Below, piece after piece: positions 1-11,160 of a DNA stretch of 64,000 nucleotides. The notes below the pieces were generated by a model. The model ran no database searches. It was not told the DNA's origin and was given only the letters and a program-made list of their open reading frames with translations. Each line of letters begins with the position of its first letter. Within the stretch, counting starts at the first letter, position 1. The translations under genes were made by a program, and so were the position numbers. Origin of the DNA: Aedes albopictus (Eukaryota; Arthropoda; Insecta; Diptera; Culicidae); the NCBI RefSeq assembly GCF_035046485.1, contig NC_085136.1, positions 75,595,734-75,659,733 of the forward strand, in the 5' to 3' direction.

Positions 1-368
1 GCTTTCCAATCGTCGGTCTGAATTCCTCCTCCTGGCCTACCTGAGCGTTTAGGTCTCCTATGATGATCTTAACGTCGTGGTTTGGGCAGCGGTGGTACTC
101 GCGCTCGAGCTGCGCGTAAAATGCATCTTTATCATTATCAGTGCTTCCGGAGTGAGGGCTGTGCACGTTTATTATGCTGATGTTGAAGAATCAGCCCTTG
201 ATCCTCAAGCTGCACATTCTTTCGTCGATCGGCCGACCAACCGATCACGCGCCGCTGCATGTCGCCCATCACTATAAAAGCTGTTCCAAGCTCACGTGTG
301 TTGCCGCTACTCTGGTAGATGGTATGATTACCTCTAAATGTTCGCACTAGAGATCCTGTCCAATACAT
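1..368 (-). pseudogene. RTE-clade LINE fragment, endonuclease part
   Basis: Remnant of a LINE endonuclease domain read on the minus strand. Translation near 138-368 resembles the N-terminal endonuclease segment of the better preserved copy at 45745-48720 (shared words such as WTGS, RTFRGN, TIYQS, NTRELGTAFIV), and the DNA at 1-80 matches 48069-48130 closely. The reading frame is broken and the copy is cut by the window edge. Clade assignment (RTE, JAM-like) rests on the RT motifs of the longer copy. Not a functional gene. Confidence 0.75.
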
Positions 369-509
369 CTCCTGCAGTCCTGCTGCGAACCAAACTCGTT
401 CGTTGTCCTCAGAATCAGAGTCTTGTACAACGCGAGTTTTGTCTTCGTTCGCAACCGCAATCCGTCTCTGTTCACCTCGAGGATAACAACCTCACTAGAG
501 TGTGTACCA

Positions 510-640
510 AGATAACCACCCATGATTTACTGTCCTACCGAAGGAAGAGCTCACATGTTTGTGAGTATGTCGGGAGTGAGATTCGATCCCAGGTCCTCGG
601 CGTGGTAGTCACAGGATTTAACCATCATAGCAACGATAAC
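510..640 (-). repeat. tRNA-derived SINE fragment (same family as 11934-12102)
   Basis: On the minus strand there is a tRNA-like head with a box B-like GGATCGAATCTC and the phrase ACCACGCCGAGGACCTGG, nearly the same as the SINE at 11934-12102. The 3' half is diverged and no clear target duplication is visible. The family resembles Feilai-type SINEs of Aedes (recognition from memory, moderate). Confidence 0.65.
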
Positions 641-740
641 AACAATAAGAAATGTACACCGTGAACTAGATTTCTAGAACGCTCATATTGACAGCTGGAA
701 CTAGTTCCAGTTTACGGTGTATATTTGTTTGTTCTCATAT

Positions 741-905
741 GGGGCTGTCCATTAATTACGTAAGGGAATTTTTGCGATTTTTCGACACCCCCTCCCCCCC
801 TTGTAAGATTTTTTGTATGGAAAGCCAAATATTTTTGTATGGCGCGTAAGATTTCTCAAACCCCTCCTCCCCCTATAAACCCTTACGTAATTAATGGACA
901 GCCCC
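741..905. mobile_element. MITE with 26-bp TIRs
   Basis: 165-bp element with TIRs GGGGCTGTCCATTAATTACG and its complement, continuing through AAGGG. It is flanked by a possible 3-bp duplication TAT (738-740 and 906-908). The interior is C-rich then A/T-rich with no ORF. Architecture matches the short 3-bp-duplication MITEs at 8537-8704 and 28961-29118. Confidence 0.85.
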
Positions 906-908
906 TAT

Positions 909-1740
909 TTGCGTTTGTTTGTTCACGTTTATCAGAACGGTTTTCTGAGCGTGTAGGTTAAACAGTAAGTTTGAAAGAGCATCGCCCGCTTCAGTTCATC
1001 AGAGTTAACGAACGATGACGAAATTTGCAACCCGTACACTTGATTTCGATCCGTCAAGTGTCGCACGTATCAGTCTAATCAGTTTTGGGCGGAAAACCAT
1101 GTTCGATCATAAATTGCCACAGCTCGTTGAATAAAGTAGGTAACTAGCTGACATATTAAACTATGGCTGCTACCAGATGGAGAGAGCCAGACTTTGTTGA
1201 ATAGTTACCCCTTTGAATAACGATTCTTCAATCGGCGTAGCTTTAACGGAGCGAACTGCAGTCCATCAAGTATCCCCGCGTGTTATATGTTTGAAGTACC
1301 ATCACCAACAGGTGATTTCTGATCGCTTTTGACAAACTTTTGGACCAAACTTCTAGCAAGATTCCATGCAAGTTGCAAGCGTTGGTAAGCAAACGCATGA
1401 AATAGTTATGCATTGATGCCATCATAAATCGGAGGCGGAATATTTAAATAAGACTGCATTTTAGATAGCAGGTACATAGGCTACTCTATTCGATCTATAG
1501 AGGTGATAGCTCTCCAAATTATGATAGTTTTGATTCATTTGAATAATTCACGTGAAGTAAATTAGTGTCTAATTTTTCATCAAAGAATATTTATTCACCT
1601 CTCAACGAACCGGATGGATTTCATGAAGTTCCTAACTATGCATTACAACTTCGATTGTAGTGAGTCTTCAATGTGATCTTGATTCTAAAGAGATTAAGAA
1701 TGTTTTATTCACAATTTGTATATAAATTTTAAAATTACTT
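909..1740. other. no recognisable feature
   Basis: AT-rich non-coding sequence. No convincing ORF, TIR pair or RNA gene was seen. Confidence 0.5.
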
Positions 1741-3460
1741 ATATTGAACCCTGCTCTCGTTCCTCTCTCCGAGATTGATCTCTGTGTCTACCTCAAACCA
1801 AACTAGTCTCTTACTCCATCGCTCCAAGCCTTCACTCTTCATTCTTGAGCGGACCGCGACCGCGTACGGACCGGTTTCTCGTTTTGGCGTTTAGCTCCTC
1901 TCGTGCGTGTATCGTGTTTTAAGGTTCTCCTCCTCTACACACATCCTTCTCAATCAACAACTCTGCAACGACAGTCGTCCAATTAGAACACATCAGGAGA
2001 TAGTAGTAGTGTTAGTGACAACTAGTGCCAGTCGTCGTCAAAGTGCACCGAGTTCTTTTGTTATTAATCATGTGAAGTTGATTGGGTGGGCGGGTCATAG
2101 AGGGGTGGTTCACTGCGTTCCGGAGAAAATCGAGTTAAGCTGGAGAAGAAGTGCCGCACCCCTTCGAAAAGGTTTTGACCAACTTCAACCGAGAAGACAG
2201 CCTGTCTTACGCATCGCTTCAGAAACAAGTGATTTCAGTACGATTACCTATCGTATGTTTAAGGGTAGAGTTGGGTAGACTGGTAGGGGAGTGTGCGAAA
2301 AAGTTACGTATGAGTCAAAATTCGCTGACGGCTAATCAATTTACGGGGAAAAGAGAAGCTGACAAGAGTGCAATAAATGGAAGAAAGAAGCAGTGCAAAC
2401 AAGCCAACAGCGATTGATGTGGATTGCGCTGCGCAGCTGTAGTGGTGACATGTTGTTTTGTGTAAGAGGTTGTTGTGCAATTTTTGAGTGGTGGTATTCA
2501 TGTACTGCTGTGGTGCTGGAATTGGATGGAATCAAAGTTGAGTTTTGAGAGTGATTCGTCAATCATAACAATACAAGTGGAGAATAAGCTGCGTGAGCTG
2601 AATTTTTGGAGGCACGATCGACGCAGGTGGATGAAGAAGCGACTAAGTTAGACAGAGGTTAGTATCACTGAGGATCAACAATGTAACGCTTGAACAGATG
2701 GACGCGGTTGAATGGAAACCGGAGTCTTGTTGTACAAAACAAGCACTAATCCGCTTGTTAATGGGCGTTGTTTTGCAAACATTCCGAGCAGGGTGCCAGT
2801 GAAAGCACTGCAGATGGAGGTCTCTATTTATAAACAGGGAGGGCAATGTAAGCGTTGGCAAAAGGTGAAGTGAGTTTAATACAAGGCAGATGATTCATTG
2901 TCGTGCTACGGGAAGGCAGCTCAACAACTGTTTATGTTAGTGAAGCATCTCGTGTTCCAAGAAAGGCACATTCTTTGTGATTTTGAAAGACTGTTGAAAC
3001 ACAGAATCGCAAGAAAGTCACGCTCGGTGAATCATTCGAGCGGAATTTCTTATTCAGTTGACCATCTCAGCTTCGAGAACTGCACAACTTCAAGGCCAGC
3101 CGGTGCAACCATTCCGGTTAACAGATATGGAGGCAGATAAACCTACTCTTGAGAGATATTCAAGCCCCCGAGTGAAACACGGAAGCGAAAACTCTCCCTC
3201 TAGATCGCAATGTGACTCACTGTGGTCGCCGTCGTCGTCTGTTGCCGTCATCAATTGATATTGCGGCAGTCAAAGACGCATAATCAAGTGGATTTACAGA
3301 TCCAATTGAACCAACATATACCTACCAACAAAAGCCGACAGTGGCCGACGATGATGAAGCAACAACATACACGACAAAAATGTGTAATTTATCGTAGATT
3401 GTGTGTGGGCGATATCAGTCTTATCAATCAATGACACGCCTAGGCGGTGGATGTGTTATC
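1716..3460 (+). other. unassigned low-repeat stretch; possible non-coding exon or promoter region
   Basis: Unlike its surroundings this stretch shows no transposon ends. A TATA-like box (GTATATAAATT at about 1718) precedes a CT-rich segment (1750-1960) and then GT/GA-rich sequence that includes a possible splice donor GAGGTTAGT near 2655. A 123-codon open frame at 1907-2278 has no recognisable domain. The downstream + strand RhoGAP gene begins with a spliced 5' UTR, so a distant leader exon is conceivable here, but nothing links the two. Speculative. Confidence 0.2.
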
Positions 3461-3468
3461 AGAGAAAT

Positions 3469-3723
3469 CAGGCCAAACATGTCTAAAGGTCCAATCTGCA
3501 GAAGAGAGGCTCTCTTTGGTTTCCCTCTCTTTCGTTAATATCTCAGCTGTTTATTTTTATTATGATTGTCTCCTTGCATTGAACGATGGTCAAAACAATC
3601 GTCTTTTGATTTGAACTGCAAAAATAGTTGAAAAGTGTACCATTACATTGCAATAATTGAAAGAGAAAGTGATCAAAGAGAGCCTCTCAAATGCAGATAG
3701 GACCTATTGAAATGTTTGTCCTG
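3469..3723. mobile_element. MITE with long imperfect TIRs
   Basis: 255-bp imperfect hairpin. The left end CAGGCCAAACATGTC matches the right end read backwards (CAGGACAAACATTTC). Matching continues inward through AGGTCC, ATCTGCA and GAGAGGCTCTCTTTG. The target duplication is unclear and there is no ORF. Confidence 0.75.
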
Positions 3724-3961
3724 TAAATGCCTTCCTTCTGGTTAGGATCTCGTATCAGTTGGCCTGCATACCGATAGACTGGACCTATAGCTGGAAGGGT
3801 CGCATTTGTGTGTTGTGGAAAGGTTCAATACTGATTTGGTAATTGCTCATGGTGTATTTATAAACTTTCAGCATTTGCTCGTGGAAAACCAGTAAGAGAT
3901 GCAATTGATCTGTGAGATTCTAAAAAATTACTAGTGTTGTTGTTAGATTTTACCAGCATAG

Positions 3962-4460
3962 CCTCCTTCATCGTTACACCTGGAGATCACCACAGCAGAT
4001 TACAGACCACGTTGTTTAATGGACGGCACATCCCCATCATTATCAACATCAGGACCTGTGATGCTTACACCGATTCTGGCCACTACATAGAGTTGGTGAA
4101 ACTGTATCCAAAACTCTGCGTCATCCACAATGTACAGTATTAACAGCCGTATCGGTACGACCCGTGGTACGACCTGGAGCGACTGAAGCAACCGGATGTC
4201 GCCTCTGCATACACACAGACTCTTGAGACAGCGTTATCGAAGGAGGATGAGCTCCACGGGGACCAAAACAGCAAAGGATACGGGCAGCAAAAGACTGGTA
4301 TGAACCAATTGACTCGAGGAGGGAAGTTGTATTTAGTTGCCATTCACTAGCCCAAAAACAACCAAGCATCTGGTAAGGAGTAAGGTTTCGCAGCTCATCA
4401 AAAAAGCATTGGGAAAGTTCATCACCTGCCTGCACCGGTTGATAATCAGAATCTGGGAAA
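3962..4460 (+). pseudogene. strongly decayed RTE-clade LINE fragment
   Basis: Plus-strand remnant. Segments match the complement of the LINE at 45745-48720: the endonuclease region at 3970-4140 (ACACCTGGAGATCACCACAG; ATGGACGGCACATCCC) and a CTGGAGCGACTGAAGCAACC stretch near 4170. A short piece near 4436 corresponds to the RIWE-type segment before the RT. It contains many indels and no open frame. Confidence 0.6.
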
Positions 4461-4499
4461 TCAAACAGTTACAGAAACAGCGAAAGCAACGAGTATTCG

Positions 4500-5420
4500 G
4501 TCTCATCTAGGTTTCTCGGGTTTCCAGAGATGTTTAAAGGGATTTCAGAGTCCACTGAAGTCCTCTGAAAAGTCCCTGATCCTTAGCACTTCTGAAAACT
4601 CCAGGTTTCTTCGGGTTTCAGAGGTGGTTTTGGGGGGTGTATTAGGGACGGCTTCGATGGTGTTGTGAAGCCTCAGTGGTATTACAAGAGATCCTCAGAG
4701 GGTGTCAGGGGCGGTACAGGGGTTTCGCGACAGTTTCTGGAGGTCCCTTTTGGAGCCGGAGGGGTCATATATATGACCCCAACGATGAAACCATCCAAAA
4801 CTAACGTATTAGAGACCAGCGAGGTAACGGCATCAGCGATTAAACAACCCGGCTCCAAAAAATTAGAGGTTTACCTTCCTTTTGCATTAGGACCATATTT
4901 CCAAAACGTAGACTACGTCAGCAAGCTTTTTCCAACGTAAAGTAATAGGAAGGCTAAGGGAGTTTCAGAGGATTTTCAGCGTTGTTCAGAGCAATTACAG
5001 ATAGTTTTGGGTGCGTTTTTAGGTGATTTTGGAGAGTTGCTAGTGCGTTACAGAGAGTTTGCGGAGGTGTTTCATGAAGTTTCAACGGTTTTCTAAGGCA
5101 TTACAGGTACGTTACCGGGTCGTTTTGAGGTTTTAGAGGGTTTTCGAAGCCATTTCAATCAGCTTCAAACCTCCTCGAACGGGTCTGAAAACCCCAGATT
5201 TGCCTGGGTTACAGGGCTTTCACGGGCATTACAGAGCTTCTTAGGGGGATCCAGGGAGTTTCTGGAGTTCAAAGAATTATCAACATGTTTAGAGGCGTTA
5301 CAACAAGGCTCCTATAGCCACAGCTGTTAACCCTACTTTGGCACTAGGATCACCTAGTTTGACCCAAACCGTATACTACGTCAGCGAGCTGCTGCCAACG
5401 TGATGCAAAAGAAAAGTTAA
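4500..5420. repeat. degenerate TTTCAG-type repeat block, + orientation
   Basis: Loosely repeated words of the type GGGTTTCAGAGG at irregular 10-40 bp spacing, nearly all in this strand orientation. Two partial copies of another unit (about 4860-4935 and 5320-5400) share CTACGTCAGC(A/G)AGCT and CCAACGT(A/G)A. No coding potential. See the later blocks of the same repeat. Confidence 0.6.
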
Positions 5421-5458
5421 GGCGAGAGTATTTAGCCATACCCAGGGATTGGCGGCAT

Positions 5459-5616
5459 GCACCGTGCAGTGCGAAAAGAGCGTGTACTTCACACAATCTC
5501 AAGTGCCTGTCTCCCGTTTTGCCGAGAGACAGAGACGTATGAGTGAGAGTTTTCGTAATTGTGCGAGAGACAAATCACAGCACTAGCTCTACGGCGTAGA
5601 GAGTAATGCACGGTGC
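5459..5616. mobile_element. possible small TIR element
   Basis: Ends GCACCGTGCA and TGCACGGTGC are perfect inverted copies 158 bp apart. The interior is rich in GAGAGACAG-like words. No target duplication could be identified, so this may be chance. Confidence 0.35.
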
Positions 5617-5969
5617 TTGGGACTGTGCTTGTCAACAAACAGAAATTATCACTTCATAAAGTAATTTGAGTGTTTCTGTTTTCGGCAAAGTTGTTAAGCT
5701 TGTCAAGGATTGACAAGTGATGGGTCGTTTGATTCGAATTTTCCCAATCATGCGTAGTGTCAAGCAAAGTGCAAAGCACGGAGACAAGCACAGAGAGAGT
5801 GCATAGGATAGAGCGGGAGAGACAGGAAACCTCCAGCGCACGGGAAAGTAAGCGGGCAACACACAGCCGATTGCACGTACTCGCCTCCTTCTTGTTTGTT
5901 GTGCTGTCTAGTAGCAGCGTGTGCGGTGCGCAAAGAGATTTAAGTCGCACTCTATCCCTGGCCAGACCT

Positions 5970-6180
5970 TACTAAGAGTGACGGGTTCGATTCCCGGCCG
6001 GTTCCGTATCTTTTCGTAAAGTTACTTGGTTACCTCGGGAATAGCGTATCTTTGTGCCTGCCACAAAATGGTCATTGGCAGCAGAAGCTCTCAGTTTACA
6101 GATGTGCAAGTACTCATGGAACATGGAGCTGAGAAATAGACTTTGTCCCACTTTCGACATTGCGCCTTGAAGAAGAAGGG
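5970..6180 (+). repeat. tRNA-derived SINE with GAAGAAG tail
   Basis: Begins inside the tRNA-like head with a box B match (GGGTTCGATTCCCGG at 5983-5997). The body has CGTAAAGTTACTTGG, TGCCTGCCA, AATGGTCATTGGCAG and CTCATGGAACA, and it ends in GAAGAAGAAGGG. It is the same family as the minus-strand copy at 34108-34390; the 5' part of the head is missing. Confidence 0.75.
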
Positions 6181-6301
6181 ATGTTACATGGAATGTCAGG
6201 GATAGTTTCGAAGAGTTCCAAGGGCATCTTGTAGTTTCAGAGGACTTTCGGAGCCATTCTGGAAAGTTTCAGAAGATTTTCTGCGTGTTTTAGACCCAAT
6301 A

Positions 6302-7177
6302 GGGGTGGTGGGGGTAAAGTGGACAACTTAAGCATTTTGGTCGATTACCGCGGAAATGCGGCAAAATCCATCTGCTTTTCCGAGTAACATCGAAGGTAAT
6401 GATATACTCTAGAAGTCTTGTAAAGGGTTGCGTTTAAAAAATATTGTTTTCTTTGATTATTTTCTTCACCAAGTCGTGCAGCAAAATAGCGTGAAAAAAA
6501 TTGATGGTAGTAAAATGAACAAGTCGTTAAAAGTTATATAACAGCATATTGTTTATATGTTTTTAAATACAAACTATCAAATTTCATACGATACCTTTAT
6601 TTTGTTGTTTTCAAACTTTTAATACAAACTTTGAAATACACTTAAATAATTATTGTAAAAATAGTGTAAAAAATAAGTACTGATTTGGATGAAAATTATA
6701 TTTTGTTAATATATAATATTTTTTTATAACTTTTTACTTCAACTATCTCACGATAGGTATGACAGCTGATGATTCTGAAGTTTGCAAAAAAAAATGAAAT
6801 TTTGGTGAAATTTGAACCGATTGTTCATTTTACCCCCACGGTCTGATTTTGTTAAAATTATTCTCAATTTTTTTTTAACAAAACTTAATTTTTTTTCGGT
6901 CAAATATATTCTTCTACGTAGAATTTATTGGTTTAGGGTGTAAAACTTGTAATAATTGAAAATAACTTACGAGAAAACCTTAGCAATTATAAGCAGATTT
7001 TACATCATTTTTGATTTTTCACGTGATTTTTAAAGTTTAAAGTTTATTTAATTTTAATGTTCAAGATCAGCAAAATATAATGATTCATGCTTAGGCATAA
7101 GCTTCAATCGTTGAAACATTTTGAAAAACAATAAAAGCCATGAAACTGTATCCTGTCCATTTGACCCCCACCACCCC
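6302..7177. mobile_element. non-autonomous TIR element, TA duplication
   Basis: 876-bp element with GGGGTGGTGGGGGTAAAGTG at the left and the inverse of GGGGTGGTGGGGGTCAAATG at the right, flanked by TA (6300-6301 and 7178-7179). The interior is AT-rich with no transposase. It lies inside a TTTCAG-type repeat block. Confidence 0.85.
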
Positions 7178-7179
7178 TA

Positions 7180-7760
7180 CAGGGAATTCAAGGAAGTTCT
7201 AGAAATTTCGGAGGATAGAAAAAGCAGAGGGGTTTCGCATAATTTTCAACGGTTTTCTGGAGGCGTTGCAGATGGTTTCAGAAGTCTTTTCCTGGGGTTT
7301 CGGATAATTTCAGTGCGTTACAGGGGGTTTCATGGAGTTCTTGATGCCATTGGGAAGGCGCTTTATGATATTCAGGCCCCCCTGCAACGGCATGCAGCCT
7401 CCTGAAACGTTCCATGAAAATCCCTTCAACGCCCTCAAAACCCACTGCTACGCACTTGAATCCTGCATAACATCCTTTGAACACTATTAAATTTCTTCAA
7501 AGACTCTGTAACGCCCTCCTAAAACCCCAAGGCAACTGACTGCAGGGAAGTGCCCCTTGAAAACTCTCTCCAACCAAAAAAGCGCCTCTAAGAACCCCCT
7601 TAAATCTCTCTTTTGAACACCTTCCATGATTTGCCCCAACATTCCTTCCGTATTTTTTCGAACCATTTATCCTGGTATTCCTTTTGTTATCCTTCCGGGG
7701 ATTCTTCCGGATTCCTACCGGTATTTTATTATCCTTGAACGATTCTTTCCGCGATTCTTC
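7180..7760. repeat. TTTCAG-type repeat block with strand switch near 7375
   Basis: From 7190 to about 7370 the words read GGGTTTCAG/GGTTTC. From about 7375 to 7620 they read CCTGAAAC/CCTTGAAA, the opposite orientation. After 7620 it grades into ATTCCTTCCGG-like words. This flip is what remains of an inverted arrangement. Confidence 0.55.
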
Positions 7761-7780
7761 TTTGAGAATTTTTCAGGATA

Positions 7781-7955
7781 GGGTATGGGACCATTTGGGC
7801 AGGAGCACCTATTTTGGGCACTTACTGCTATAACTATGTCAATTTCAAACCGATTGACTTGAATTTTTGCACATGGTTAGATACTGTGCGTATCTGATCG
7901 TGTCTCAAAAATCAAGTCAATCGGTTTAAAATTGACTGAGTTATAGCAGCAAGGT
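7781..7955. mobile_element. MITE, 3'-truncated copy of the family at 29511-29718
   Basis: Starts after TA (7779-7780) with GGGTATGGGACCATTTGGGC. Internal arms TCAATTTCAAACCGATTGAC and GTCAATCGGTTTAAAATTGA form a hairpin. The right end is lost after TTATAGCAGCAAGG. Two other copies are at 29511-29718 and 57413-57567. Confidence 0.8.
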
Positions 7956-8137
7956 TTATAATGTTGAATCGAATCCTGGGTTGATGATTCTGGCCCTTCG
8001 TCATTCCCCTGCTTCCATCACTTCTTTCCCCTTCCCCACATTGACCTGCAACCTGGCGTGGCAAGCGCCATTGTCGCCTACTAAAATTAGAACACTCACA
8101 CACTGAAGATGCCTGCTTAGTTCCCGGCAGATATCTA

Positions 8138-8533
8138 CACTCAGCCAAATAACCATAAGATTTCCATACGGCCCAACTTATGAAACGGCCTTTAAATAAT
8201 TCATAATGATTCATATGAATTTCCTAAGGTCACTCTATGACGTAAAATCATCTCACAGCTTGGCTTTTATTCATGTTTAGCAACATGGTATTTTCAAGCG
8301 TCGGTAGCCGTGTGGATAAAACACGGGCTCGGTGATCCCGACGTTCATGGATCGAATCCAGCCTGCATCATTTTAAGATTTTTTTGTTCTTTTCATAAGT
8401 CTATCTTATGAAATTTGTCATAGCAAGCACGATCAATTTTCATAAGGTATTCTTATGGCATCCATAAGAATTAGTTATTGCAAATTTTCATAAGGTATTT
8501 CGATGAATTTCGCTAGTTTTTTTTCGCTGAGTG
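8138..8533. mobile_element. TIR element with tRNA-like core
   Basis: 396-bp element flanked by TA (8136-8137 and 8534-8535), with ends CACTCAGCCAAAT and the inverse of CACTCAGCGAAAA. Inside, repeated CATAAG/CTTATG words surround a tRNA-like module (8300-8370). The homologous copy at 44431-44783 has the same design with the module reversed. There is no ORF. The MITE at 8537 starts immediately to the right. Confidence 0.8.
8300..8370 (+). other. tRNA-like module (box A/box B) inside TIR element
   Basis: GTCGGTAGCCGTGTGGATAA resembles a box A region and GGATCGAATCC (8349-8359) a pol III box B. The head does not fold into a clean cloverleaf, so it is tRNA-derived rather than a tRNA gene. Confidence 0.6.
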
Positions 8534-8536
8534 TAA

Positions 8537-8704
8537 GGGACCATTCATAAACCACGTAGACTTTTTGGGGGAAGGGGGGGATCTGGCCAAAGTCCACGCT
8601 CCATACAAATTTCATTTTTTTTTTTATATGAACGAAAGTCTACGAGGGGGGAGGGGAGGTCTGAGATGGCCAATATTTGGTCTACGTGGTTTATGAACAG
8701 CCCC
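8537..8704. mobile_element. MITE with TAA duplication
   Basis: 168-bp element between two TAA copies (8534-8536, 8705-8707). TIRs GGGACCATTCATAAACCACG and the inverse of GGGGCTGTTCATAAACCACG. The G-rich interior has no ORF. A TAA duplication suggests the PIF/Harbinger type (TWA targets; inference). Confidence 0.85.
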
Positions 8705-8707
8705 TAA

Positions 8708-9239
8708 CTGGTTCCTTGTGTGAGTGTAGCTGGTCTGCCTGGCGGTACTGGACTAGCATCCACGGGCGGTCAATCAAGTTCTCAAGTTCAAGCAAATCCT
8801 CTCCTTCCTGTTCTTAGTTAATGCAGGCTTTTTCCCGATTGAGGCGTAATGCCAGAAAGGAGAAAAAGAAGAGTAACGTTCGAGAAAAACTTACGTTTTG
8901 CACCACTTCGAGGAGCTTCACTTTCTTTGAAGTGAGTGTCCGGCGATAGTGATATGATATCGCTACAAATACGCTTCTGCTTGGGAATGTGATGAAACAC
9001 GCGATGGACAGCCAGGCAGACTGTTTGCTTTTCCTGTCTGTCTGTTGCTGCGATTCAAGATTCAACCGTTATGATACCGCCGGGCAGGCAGAGGCAGATT
9101 TTTCTGCCTGCACTTACTATTTATGTGCAGCCATTATCTACATTGGCAGGTCGTCGTTTTGCGATAAAGAAGGTCATGGATGGTAGTAAAGTGAAGTAAA
9201 ACAGTGAATGTGAAGTAGGTTCGGAATAGAAGGTCTTTC
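8708..9239. other. unassigned stretch
   Basis: No transposon ends or coding exons recognised. Overlapping short open frames near 8814-9186 have no recognisable domains. GCAGGCAGAGGCAG/CTGCCTGC words near 9085-9110 form a weak inverted repeat. Confidence 0.4.
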
Positions 9240-9470
9240 TTCCTTCCTGGTGGTGTACCAATCCGATTGAGACAGAGCTTGCTTCTCGGATTAATCTTCT
9301 ATGAATATTTCCATAGTTATTATTTGAAAGCTTTCCTTGCCAATTGACTATTTGTGTGATCGTCCCTATACAATATGGTAAGCACGATAATACTCGATGC
9401 TCAACGAACTTAAGTGGACATTACTAAAAGGTGTCCGCTCGTACCGGTAATCGAATCCCGGCTATATTCG
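9240..9470 (-). repeat. decayed tRNA-derived SINE
   Basis: Diverged minus-strand relative of the SINE at 34108-34390: GACAGAGCTTGCTTCTCGG, TTCTATGAATATTTCCATAG, TGCCAATTGAC, then a box B-like AATCGAATCCCGG near 9453. The head is incomplete. Confidence 0.6.
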
Positions 9471-9479
9471 GCTATATTC

Positions 9480-10579
9480 AGAGGACGATATAACTCCTGA
9501 GAGACGTAGAAGAGTCATGCCTGAATAACAGTAATTATTCAATCCTCCAAATTTACTTGATCTGTTGTTGCAAATCTCAAACAAAACAACAAACGCAATT
9601 TTTCAATCATAGCCTCATGACCCGAAGCACTCAATTCGATTAGCGAGGTTCCATTTTTAGTCTATTCCACGGTGCAAACTCTTGGCTCGGCCCGGCCGTA
9701 ATGGACAGTCAAGGCTGACGATAGCGCAAAGATTCTTCGTCATCATCAATTGGCGGGCAAAAATAATGCGCCTTTTGCCGGCATTATGCCGTCGTCAGTT
9801 ACGAATTCGTTCGTTTGTTTGTTAGTTAGTTTGCTTCTGCTGTTGTGATATGGATGGAGCAGTCATGTAGAGGAAATGACTGATGCAAATAAAAAACACA
9901 CAAAGTATGGAAATGGAGTGTGTTTGTGCATAGGTTCCATCATTCATGTTTTATGGCTGATTGACTGGGGATTTGAGAATAAATTTTGTTGAATTTTCCG
10001 GAAAAATGAAAAAAAAAAACATTATTATTTTTTTATGCAATTCAGTATCATAATTTACATTTTATATAACTCATTTTGGTATCATAATGGCCATTTTTTC
10101 CGACCTGGTTCATTATGCAACTGAAATGGCAAGCCTCGTTGGATAAATGTACGACTCGTGCTGAAAAAATCAACTTTTTGCAACTCGTTACATAAATAAC
10201 TATTATTTATTTATTTATTGACGTCAATCAGAAGTAGACCGTTTCGTTACATTTTAAACCTAAGCTTATTATATATTGTTTTTACTTAAACTAATTTATA
10301 TTACGATTTAACATAAATTGTTTTTTTCAGTTCCGTTTTTGTCATTGTAAAGTATATGGTTTGGCAATGTTTATTGTATATAGACATAATTCGGTTTAAA
10401 GGGCCAAATTTTGCGTAATCATCATGATGATGGTTGGTGGAAAAAATGCTACGTTTCCGTAGTGGTCTAGAAGAAGCATAAAAGTTTAATTTTGATAAAA
10501 GTTCCATCGAGTCGATACGCTGCGAAACCATATTAAGGGATGATCAGTGGAAACATTTCGTGGAATAATTATTTAAACA
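9480..10579. other. no recognisable feature
   Basis: AT-rich non-coding sequence with a short (TTTA)n run near 10203-10220. No exon or TIR pair was identified. 9650-9800 is less AT-rich and lacks repeats, so it could be unique regulatory DNA, but there is no positive evidence. Confidence 0.4.
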
Positions 10580-10587
10580 CTGATACC

Positions 10588-10842
10588 ACAGACAAACAGA
10601 CGTCTTACTCTATACTCACTTCCCATCGTTTCCCTTTTTAACGGATAATTCAAATATTCTTTAGTTCGCAAATCGGTTGCCCACGGCGCTCGCATCGTTT
10701 TCGCTCCTGTTTGACGTTTGCTCCCTACCGCCATCTACTCAGTGAGTTTGCGAAGCACAGCATAATTAGCATTGGGCGATTATGTTTCGTGACGATGGTT
10801 TTAACCGCATTTTGTTCCAAGTGATACGTCTGTTTGTCTGTG
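10588..10842. mobile_element. hAT-type MITE, 8-bp duplication
   Basis: 255-bp element with TIRs ACAGACAAACAGACGT, flanked by identical 8-mers CTGATACC (10580-10587 and 10843-10850). An 8-bp duplication is typical of hAT transposons. No ORF. Confidence 0.85.
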
Positions 10843-11059
10843 CTGATACCTTACTATAGCAAAATTTCTAGCGTAAGCAGCTTTCTTTTTTCTCACTCAC
10901 TCTCGCAAACAAACAGGAGAAAGTGAAAGATAAAAAGAGGGGGCAAACAGCTATTAGTTTAAGTTAATAACAGTACAACAATATTGTTGCCGTACAACAA
11001 TAAATAAACCGTTCTTCGGCTTAATTTTTAAAATTTTGGCTGAATAAGCTGCTATTAGT

Positions 11060-11160
11060 GATCATTGTTAGTTGGGAGTGGAAGTGCTCATAGAAATATA
11101 GAACACAAGCTGAGAAGCAGGCTTTGCTTAAGTTGGGATGTTATGCCAAGAATAAGAAGG
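11060..11160 (+). repeat. SINE 3' fragment
   Basis: GAAGTGCTCATAGAA, AAGCTGAGAAGCAGGCTTTG and AATAAGAAGGAA match the 3' half of the SINE at 34108-34390 in plus orientation. The head is absent. Confidence 0.65.

Noticed and set aside
1907..2278. 123-codon protein gene
   Set aside because: No domain, composition unlike the supported exons, and no splice context. Kept only as part of an unassigned region.
4665..5400. CRISPR-like array of repeated TTTCAG words
   Set aside because: Repeats are degenerate and irregularly spaced, and the organism is an animal.
5757..5975. 72-codon ORF with RERERQE-like sequence
   Set aside because: Low-complexity GAGA-rich DNA with no conserved domain or splice sites.
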